Below, piece after piece: positions 1-4,918 of a stretch of DNA of 9,018 bases (position 1 is its first letter; every line of letters starts with the position of its first letter). A program made the position numbers and the translations under genes. The notes under the pieces were generated by a model. That model saw nothing but the letters and a program-made list of their open reading frames with translations. It searched no databases and was not told the origin of the DNA. Source of the DNA: JBFXAM01 sp050184295. GTDB lineage: Bacteria > Planctomycetota > Phycisphaerae > UBA1845 > Fen-1342. The DNA lies in contig JBFXAM010000155.1 in the NCBI GenBank assembly GCA_050184295.1, positions 1-9,018 of the forward strand. The letters are read 5' to 3'.

Positions 1-79
1 TGTCGATTCGTTCGCGGTTTCCGCCGGCGCGCCGCACATCGATAGAGCGGAGCCGCGGACCGCCGGGGAGCGGCCATGA
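1..79 (+). CDS. C-terminal end of an unidentified upstream protein (partial)
   Basis: Frame 2 is open from the window edge to a TGA at 77-79, giving about 25 codons that end in ...EPRTAGERP. The stop overlaps the ATG of the next gene in an ATGA arrangement. The same ATGA junction occurs at 1155 and 2995 in this string, so this is probably the tail of a co-transcribed upstream gene. Third positions are mostly G or C (about 20 of 25), as in the neighbouring genes. Frame 3 is also open here with similar composition, so the frame choice rests mainly on the ATGA junction. The fragment is too short to assign a family or function. Confidence 0.5.
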   Translation, partial: VDSFAVSAGAPHIDRAEPRTAGERP

Positions 80-1158
80 GCGTCGGCTACGTCGCGGTGC
101 AATGGATCCGCCACAAGCGCGTCTACGATCTCTTGATCGCGGTCGGCGTCGTGCTCTATCTGCTTGCGTTTGGCGCCGCCGGCAAGCTGATGTATCGCGG
201 CCGCGATGCGCTCAGCGACGAGGTGCTGGCGCTTCGCGCGCTCGGCTCGTGTGCATTCCTTCTCCTGCACCTGATCCTCTGCATCGGCCCGCTCGCGCGA
301 CTCGATTCGCGCTTTGCACCGCTGCTTTACAACCGCCGTCATCTCGGCGTCGCGACCTTTCTCGTCGGGTTCCTCCACGGCGCGCTGGCGCTCGGCTACT
401 ACCACGGCTTCGGCGTGTGGAACCCGCTCGTGTCGCTGCTGGTCAGCAACACCAATTACGCGTCGCTGTCGGCGTTTCCGTTTCAGATTCCGGGCGTGCT
501 CGCGTTGCTCGTTCTCTTTCTGATGGCTGCGACGAGTCACGACTTCTGGCTGCGAAACCTCGGCGCGCCGCTCTGGAAGCGCCTGCACATGCTCGTCTAC
601 GTCGCGTACGCGCTGCTGGTCGCGCACGTCGCGCTCGGCGCGCTGCAAACGCAGCGCAGCACGCTCCTCGCCGCGGCGCTCGGCGTCGGCGTCGCGACCG
701 TCGCGGGTCTGCACATCGCGACCGGCGTGCGCGAGGCGCGGCGCGACGGCGTCGCGCGACCGCGGACGCCGTCGGGCGCGAGCGAAGCACCACCTGCACC
801 GTGGATCGACGCCTGCGGCGTCGATGAGCTGCGAAGGGACCGCGGCCGCGCCGTCTCGGTCGCCGGCGGCGAGCGCATCGCGATCTTTCGGCACGCAGGC
901 GGCGTTTCAGCGATCAGCAACGTGTGTGCCCACCAAGGCGGACCGCTCGGCGAAGGACGCATCATCGACGGCTGCATCACCTGCCCCTGGCACGGCTGGC
1001 AGTACCGTCCGCAGGACGGCCGGTCGCCGCCGCCGTTCACCGAGCGGCTGGCCACGTTTCGCGTGCGTGTCGCGTCGGGTCGCGTGTGGATCGACCCGAC
1101 GCCGCTGCCGCCGGGCACGCCGGTCGAGCCTGCCCGCGTTGACGGAGGCGCCGCATGA
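76..1158 (+). CDS. Ferric-reductase-like heme membrane protein fused to a C-terminal Rieske [2Fe-2S] domain
   Basis: This 360-residue protein has about six membrane helices (near 17-34, 53-73, 90-110, 134-152, 168-190, 196-214), then a linker and a Rieske domain (about 242-342). The membrane part resembles the ferric-reductase-like/MsrQ family: an RRxLG motif at 87-91, H101 in the next helix, and H171 and H184 thirteen residues apart, the usual spacing of b-heme ligands. The Rieske ligands are C284-x-H286 and C303-x2-H306, separated by 16 residues as in Rieske ferredoxins. Positive charge before helix 1 and after helix 6 suggests both ends are cytoplasmic, so the cluster would pass electrons to membrane heme from inside. 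No flavin/NAD(P)H-binding reductase domain is present. The start ATG has GGGGAG at 65-70, and the stop overlaps the next gene. The electron acceptor is unknown; the exported products downstream are candidates. Confidence 0.88.
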   Translation: MSVGYVAVQWIRHKRVYDLLIAVGVVLYLLAFGAAGKLMYRGRDALSDEVLALRALGSCAFLLLHLILCIGPLARLDSRFAPLLYNRRHLGVATFLVGFLHGALALGYYHGFGVWNPLVSLLVSNTNYASLSAFPFQIPGVLALLVLFLMAATSHDFWLRNLGAPLWKRLHMLVYVAYALLVAHVALGALQTQRSTLLAAALGVGVATVAGLHIATGVREARRDGVARPRTPSGASEAPPAPWIDACGVDELRRDRGRAVSVAGGERIAIFRHAGGVSAISNVCAHQGGPLGEGRIIDGCITCPWHGWQYRPQDGRSPPPFTERLATFRVRVASGRVWIDPTPLPPGTPVEPARVDGGAA

Positions 1159-1922
1159 TGCCCGCACCGCGCGACGAGTTCTATGTCGGCTACCTGCCCG
1201 CGCCGCCGGGGATCGTCCTTTTCCTGCGCTACCTGCTGCCGCCGGTGCTGATTCTCACCGCGGGTTTTGCGGGCATCCTTGCGGCGCTGCACGGCAACCC
1301 CGGCTCGGGCGTGTGGGACACAACGACGCCGCAAACGATCGCCGGGGTGCTCAGCGCGGCGCCCTACCCGATGCTGCGCGTGCCCGACGCGGAAGCCGCC
1401 GCGGGCTTTCGCACGTATTTCGTCGTGGAGCAGGGAAAGTTCGCGGGCGGACAGCGCGCCGCGCGTTTCGACGGACAGCCGGTTCACGCTCGCGGCTGGC
1501 TTCTGGAGCGCGAAGGGCGGCGCATGATCGAGCTTGACGCCGGTCCCGGCGACCTGGCGCCCGGCGGCGGCGTCGCGAGCGCCGACCTGCGATCGCCGGC
1601 GATCGAACCGCTCGGCACGACGGTGCTCTGCGGCGAGATCGTGGACACGAAGTGCTACCTGGGCGCGATGAAGCCCGGCGAAGGCAAGACACACAAGGAG
1701 TGCGCGACGCTCTGCATTGCCGGCGGCATTCCGCCCACACTGGTCACCGAGACACCCGCCGGCGCGCGGTCTTATGTGCTGCTGACCAGCGTCACCGGCG
1801 GCCCGCTCGACGCGCGCATTCTGCCTTTTGTCGCCGACCCCGTCGAGATCGCCGGCGAGCTCGTCCGCTGCGGCGACGTGCTGATGTTACGCATCGATCC
1901 CGCGTCCATTCGGCGGTTCTGA
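1155..1922 (+). CDS. Membrane-anchored conserved hypothetical protein with an extracytoplasmic cysteine cluster
   Basis: This 255-residue protein has one N-terminal membrane helix (about 26-46) preceded by an arginine, so the bulk should lie outside the cytoplasm. I do not recognise a named domain. The C-terminal half has a dense motif from G160 to P194: GEIVDTKCYLG, a lysine- and glycine-rich loop, then CATLCIAGGIPP. Cysteines are at 159, 167, 183, 187 and 239, compatible with metal, heme or disulfide chemistry. The motif looks like a true family signature, but the function is unknown. The start overlaps the previous stop (ATGA at 1155-1158) and a GGAGG at 1144-1148 precedes it. A second ATG at 1158 is equally possible. 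Coupling to the Rieske/heme gene suggests a redox partner on the outer face, which is inference only. Confidence 0.8.
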   Translation: MMPAPRDEFYVGYLPAPPGIVLFLRYLLPPVLILTAGFAGILAALHGNPGSGVWDTTTPQTIAGVLSAAPYPMLRVPDAEAAAGFRTYFVVEQGKFAGGQRAARFDGQPVHARGWLLEREGRRMIELDAGPGDLAPGGGVASADLRSPAIEPLGTTVLCGEIVDTKCYLGAMKPGEGKTHKECATLCIAGGIPPTLVTETPAGARSYVLLTSVTGGPLDARILPFVADPVEIAGELVRCGDVLMLRIDPASIRRF

Positions 1923-2032
1923 CGCGTGCGGCGCAAGCGCGCTGTAACCGCGCGGCCGGCGACTCATCCAAGCGCTGTGAGCCGGCGCGGTGCGCCCGGT
2001 CGAGCGATTCCCAGCCATGGCGGAGTACTCCC
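1923..2032. other. Only gap in the plus-strand gene string (110 bp)
   Basis: This is the single non-overlapping junction between 76 and 7530. I see no convincing -35/-10 pair and no terminator with a T-run. The only structure noted is a short 5-bp GC stem (1937-1941 with 1949-1953, loop of 7). An internal promoter could be here but is not visible by eye. Confidence 0.3.
2022..2025 (+). promoter_or_regulatory. Ribosome binding site that supports a TTG start at 2033
   Basis: GGAG lies 7 nt before the TTG at 2033-2035. Starting there gives a protein that begins with two arginines followed by a hydrophobic signal-peptide core. The reading frame extends upstream without a stop to an ATG at 1652, but that start would overlap almost all of the C-terminal half of the previous gene and bury the signal peptide. 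Confidence 0.65.
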
Positions 2033-2998
2033 TTGACGACTCGCGAAGCGCGGCGCGGACTCATCGCGGTGATCACCGGATTGGCCGGGTTGGCGTTCGC
2101 GAGTCCCGCGCCGGGCGGGCCTCCGGCCGACTTCGCGCTGAAATCCGGCCAGCACACCTTTCGCTTGTCCGAGGCCCGCGGCGGCTACGTCGCGTTGCAC
2201 TTTCTGTTGAAAACCGAGTGTCCGTACTGCGCTCGCGAGGTGCGCGATTACGCCGAGCGCAGCACGGCGCTGCCGGGCGTGACGCACGTGTTCATCAAGC
2301 CCGACAGCGATGCCGAAATCGCCGCGTTCGCGGCCAAGCTCGATCCTGCGGTGCGCGAATCACCCATCTATCGGGATGCCGACGACCAGCTTGCGAAGGC
2401 GTTCGAGATTCCCGACGGGTTCGCGTTTCATGGTACGACGACGCACTATCCGGCGCTCGTGCTCCTCGGCCCCGACGGGCGCGAGTTGTTCCGTCATGTC
2501 GGCAGAGACAACGCCGACCGCCTGGCGTTTGAGCAGTTCGCCGCCCGATATGCCGAGATCAGCCGCACGCCGGCCCTCGGGCAGTACAACCTTGCGAAGG
2601 ACGGCGTCGCGCTCCAGGGCTACGACCCCGTGTCGTACGCGACGGGGGCGCCAAAGAAGGGCGACCCGAGACTCCGCTCCGACTACCGCGGCGTCACCTA
2701 TCAATTCGCCGACGCGGCCCATCGCGAGCGCTTCGCGCGCGAACCCGAGCGCTTCGCGCCGGCGTACGGCGGGTGGTGCGCGACCGCGATGGCCGAGGGC
2801 CGAAAAGTCGAGGTCGATCCGCTCAACTACAAGATCGTCGATGGGCGCCTGATGCTGTTCTACAAGGGCTGGCTCGGCGACGCACTCAAGGACTGGAACC
2901 AGAGCGAGCCGAAGCTGCGCGCCGAAGCGGACGCCGCCTGGAGCAAGCTCGCGCCCGGCGATGCGCTGCCGTCGGCGACGCGCGGCGGCAAGCGATGA
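2033..2998 (+). CDS. Exported thioredoxin-fold (CPYC) protein fused to a YHS domain
   Basis: From the TTG start this protein has 321 residues. Residues 1-23 look like a signal peptide: RR at 7-8, a hydrophobic core, and AFA before the likely cleavage point. The ARRGLIAV stretch is at best a weak Tat-like motif. Residues about 33-178 resemble a redoxin/thioredoxin fold: a beta strand leading into C63-P-Y-C66, and HYP at 138-140 before a strand, where P140 is the likely cis-proline. Residues about 182-303 match YHS-domain proteins, with YNLAKDGVALQGYDPVSY at 185-202, GGWCATAMAEG at 247-256 and a KIVDGRLMLFY stretch at 267-277. YHS domains are linked to metal binding or sensing and are often free-standing. 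A dithiol redox centre tethered to a metal-binding module in the periplasm is the likely design; the substrate is unknown. The stop overlaps the next start (ATGA at 2995-2998). Confidence 0.85.
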   Translation: MTTREARRGLIAVITGLAGLAFASPAPGGPPADFALKSGQHTFRLSEARGGYVALHFLLKTECPYCAREVRDYAERSTALPGVTHVFIKPDSDAEIAAFAAKLDPAVRESPIYRDADDQLAKAFEIPDGFAFHGTTTHYPALVLLGPDGRELFRHVGRDNADRLAFEQFAARYAEISRTPALGQYNLAKDGVALQGYDPVSYATGAPKKGDPRLRSDYRGVTYQFADAAHRERFAREPERFAPAYGGWCATAMAEGRKVEVDPLNYKIVDGRLMLFYKGWLGDALKDWNQSEPKLRAEADAAWSKLAPGDALPSATRGGKR

Positions 2999-3558
2999 GC
3001 GCGCCGCGCCGCACGGCGTCCACCGCGGTCGCCGACACGGCGCCGGGCGCACCCGCGGGTGACGCTCGCACGACGTGCCGGGCCGCCGGCATCGCGAGTT
3101 GGATCGCGCAGGTGTGCGTCGCCGGGATTCTCGCCCAGACGCTCTACTTCAAGTTCACGGGTGCGCCGGAGTCGACGCACATCTTTCGCACGCTCGGCCT
3201 CGAGCCATGGGGGCGTTTCGCGACCGGAGTCGCGGAACTCATCGCGGTTGTGCTGCTGCTCACGCCGCGAACGGTGGCGCTGGGGGCGGGGCTGGCGCTG
3301 GGCGTGATCGCGGGGGCGCTCGTGGGACACCTCACCCGGCTTGGGATCGCGGTGCAGAACGACGGCGGGCAGCTGTTCGGCTTGGCGCTGCTGGTGTTTG
3401 CAGGTAGCGTGCTGATCCTGATGATCCGCCGTCACCAACTCCGGGCGTTCGGCGGCCGCCTGGTCGCGGCGGTGCGAGCGTCGCGCGACGAGGGTCTCGT
3501 CGCGGCCGACTCAAGGAAGAGCGATTCCCGATGTCCACCGTTGGAAGCGACCCGCTGA
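2995..3558 (+). CDS. DoxX-like four-helix integral membrane protein
   Basis: This 187-residue protein has a polar, Ala/Thr-rich N-terminus and then four membrane helices near 32-51, 76-90, 94-113 and 126-144. The segment FKFTGAPESTHIFRTLGLEPWGR (52-74) between helices 1 and 2, followed by GVAELIAVVLLLTPR, is typical of DoxX-like membrane proteins. Their biochemical role is poorly defined; some members act in membrane thiol or oxidative-stress complexes. The start overlaps the stop of the thioredoxin-YHS gene as ATGA, implying coupled translation and supporting a redox link. The C-terminal tail after residue 150 is hydrophilic and arginine-rich, probably cytoplasmic. Its last nine codons overlap the next gene by 28 nt. 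A reading frame extends upstream to 2773, but that start lies inside the preceding gene and adds only arginine-rich out-of-frame sequence. Confidence 0.82.
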   Translation: MSAPRRTASTAVADTAPGAPAGDARTTCRAAGIASWIAQVCVAGILAQTLYFKFTGAPESTHIFRTLGLEPWGRFATGVAELIAVVLLLTPRTVALGAGLALGVIAGALVGHLTRLGIAVQNDGGQLFGLALLVFAGSVLILMIRRHQLRAFGGRLVAAVRASRDEGLVAADSRKSDSRCPPLEATR

Positions 3559-4106
3559 CCGCGCGCGCCGCTGACCGCGAACCGCTGAGTGCGCTCGCCG
3601 CCGTATTGGGTCAACTCCGCGCGCTGGTTGCGTCGCTTTCGGACGCGGATTACACGCGCGACGGCAGCGCGGTCGTCGCGGGGACGATCGGCGGTCACGT
3701 CCGGCACTGCCTCGATCATGTGAATGCGCTGCTCGGCGGCCTGGCGACGGGCGAGATCGACTACGACGCCCGCGAGCGCGGCACGGCCGCAGAGACCCGG
3801 CCGGCCTCCGCGGTCGCGCTGCTCGACGAGCAGCTCGCGGCGCTGGCCGCATGTCCCGCGGATGCGCTCGCACGTCCCTTGCAGATGCGGATGTGCATGA
3901 CGCGCGACGGCGCGCCGCGCACCTTCGCGACGACCATCGGCCGCGAGATCGCTTTTGTCCACAGCCACACGATTCACCACAACGCCACCATCGCGGCACT
4001 CGCCCGGGCGTTCGGCGCCGGGGTGCCGGACGACTTCGGCTATGCGCCCGCGACGCTGGCGTATCTCGACCGGCAGTCATGTGCACCTTCACCGTCGTTG
4101 CGCTGA
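3531..4106 (+). CDS. DinB-like four-helix-bundle metal-binding protein
   Basis: This 191-residue protein fits the DinB/YfiT-like superfamily, small helical bundles that usually bind a divalent metal through three histidines. Candidate ligands are in GGHVRHCLDHV (H56, H59, H63) and in the late helix HSHTIHHNATIAAL (H144, H146, H149, H150). The early helix after IGGHVRH and the HxxHH pattern near the end of the bundle are characteristic. Some relatives are thiol-dependent transferases using mycothiol or bacillithiol, but nothing here identifies the co-substrate. The start ATG has AAGGAAG at 3513-3519, 11 nt upstream, and lies 28 nt inside the DoxX-like gene. The 3' end overlaps the NRDE gene, also by 28 nt. 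The name DinB reflects homology and does not imply an SOS role. Confidence 0.8.
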   Translation: MSTVGSDPLTARAADREPLSALAAVLGQLRALVASLSDADYTRDGSAVVAGTIGGHVRHCLDHVNALLGGLATGEIDYDARERGTAAETRPASAVALLDEQLAALAACPADALARPLQMRMCMTRDGAPRTFATTIGREIAFVHSHTIHHNATIAALARAFGAGVPDDFGYAPATLAYLDRQSCAPSPSLR

Positions 4107-4918
4107 GCGCGGACGTCGCGGGCGGCGCGCCCGCTGCACCCGCTGCGTCCTTCGGCGGCTTTCGCATCGCCTTCAATCGCGACGAATCGCGCCGGCGTCC
4201 GGCGGGTCTGCCGCCGGTCGAGCGCGTCTATGGCCCGCGCCGCGCGCTGCTGCCGATCGACCCCGTTTCGGACGGCGGCTGGATCGGCGTCAACGACGCG
4301 GGCCTGGCGCTCGCGCTGCTCAACGTCTATGCGCCGCCGCCGGCGTCGACGACACGCGAGAGTCCGCCGGCCGATGATCCGGCTGTTCGGCCGTGGACCA
4401 CGTCGTCCGCGCACGGCCGGCTCAGCCGCGGCGGGATCATTCCCGGGTTGTTGCATCTGACCACGGCTGCGGAGGTCGCCGCCGCGCTGCGCCGCCTTGC
4501 GCTGGCGGACTATCCGCCGTTCCGCGTGGTGGCGACTGACGCGCTCGGCGAAATCCGCGATCTGTACAGCGACGCTCGCACGCTGCGCTTGGGCACGGTT
4601 CACGTCCGCGACGGCCCGCTGCTGCTGACCTCCTCCGGCCTCGGCGACGGGGTCGTCGATCCGCCGCGCCGCCGCTTGTTCGAAGAAACGGTGTACGGCG
4701 CGATGGATCCGCTCGCGGCGCAGGCGACATATCATCGGCATTCGTGGCCCGACGCGCGCCACCTGAGCGTCTGCATGTCGCGCGCCGACGCACGCACGGT
4801 GAGCCACACGACGATCGACGTGACACGCGAACTCGTCGCGATCGAGTACTGGCCCGAGGCGCCCGACCAATCGCCGGCCTCGATCCGGCGCGCGCTCCCG
4901 CGGGAGGCCGTCGTTTGA
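4079..4918 (+). CDS. NRDE / TANGO2-family protein
   Basis: This 279-residue protein begins MCTF and carries the family-defining NRDE motif at 33-36 in an AFNRDESRRRPAG context. Other matching segments are GGWIGVNDAGLALALLN (66-82), the SRGGIIPG turn (117-123), LLLTSSGLGD (181-190) with the following PPRRRLFEE, and CMSRADARTVSHTTIDV near 232-248. The family occurs in bacteria and as TANGO2 in animals; its chemistry is unsettled, with heme handling and lipid or acyl metabolism both proposed. A near-universal cysteine at position 2 is present, as in Ntn-type hydrolases, though that mechanism is inferred. Length is normal for the family. The start lies 28 nt inside the DinB-like gene. The stop TGA shares bases with the downstream TTG start (TTGA at 4915-4918). 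Confidence 0.87.
   Translation: MCTFTVVALSADVAGGAPAAPAASFGGFRIAFNRDESRRRPAGLPPVERVYGPRRALLPIDPVSDGGWIGVNDAGLALALLNVYAPPPASTTRESPPADDPAVRPWTTSSAHGRLSRGGIIPGLLHLTTAAEVAAALRRLALADYPPFRVVATDALGEIRDLYSDARTLRLGTVHVRDGPLLLTSSGLGDGVVDPPRRRLFEETVYGAMDPLAAQATYHRHSWPDARHLSVCMSRADARTVSHTTIDVTRELVAIEYWPEAPDQSPASIRRALPREAVV
4902..4907 (+). promoter_or_regulatory. Ribosome binding site that supports a TTG start at 4915
   Basis: GGGAGG lies 7 nt before the TTG at 4915-4917, which overlaps the NRDE stop as TTGA. The resulting N-terminus is a basic stretch followed by a membrane helix. A GTG at 4939 is the next in-frame alternative but lacks as good a site. An in-frame ATG at 4744 would overlap the end of the NRDE gene by 175 nt. 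Confidence 0.7.

Noticed and set aside
50..75. GC-rich inverted repeat around the first ribosome site (GCCGC 52-56 with GCGGC 70-74)
   Set aside because: A 5-bp stem in sequence this GC-rich is expected by chance, and the bases are probably coding for the upstream protein.
597..1694. Long minus-strand reading frame across the Rieske and cysteine-motif genes
   Set aside because: High GC leaves antisense frames open. The product is arginine- and alanine-rich without domains, while the plus strand has clear motifs.
1652..2032. Upstream extension of the thioredoxin-YHS reading frame to an ATG at 1652
   Set aside because: It overlaps the C-terminal cysteine motif of the preceding gene in another frame, its translation is arginine-rich shadow sequence, and the TTG at 2033 has both a ribosome site and a signal peptide.
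4744..4914. N-terminal extension of the three-module fusion gene
   Set aside because: It lies wholly within the conserved end of the NRDE gene. The TTG at 4915 has GGGAGG at the right distance.
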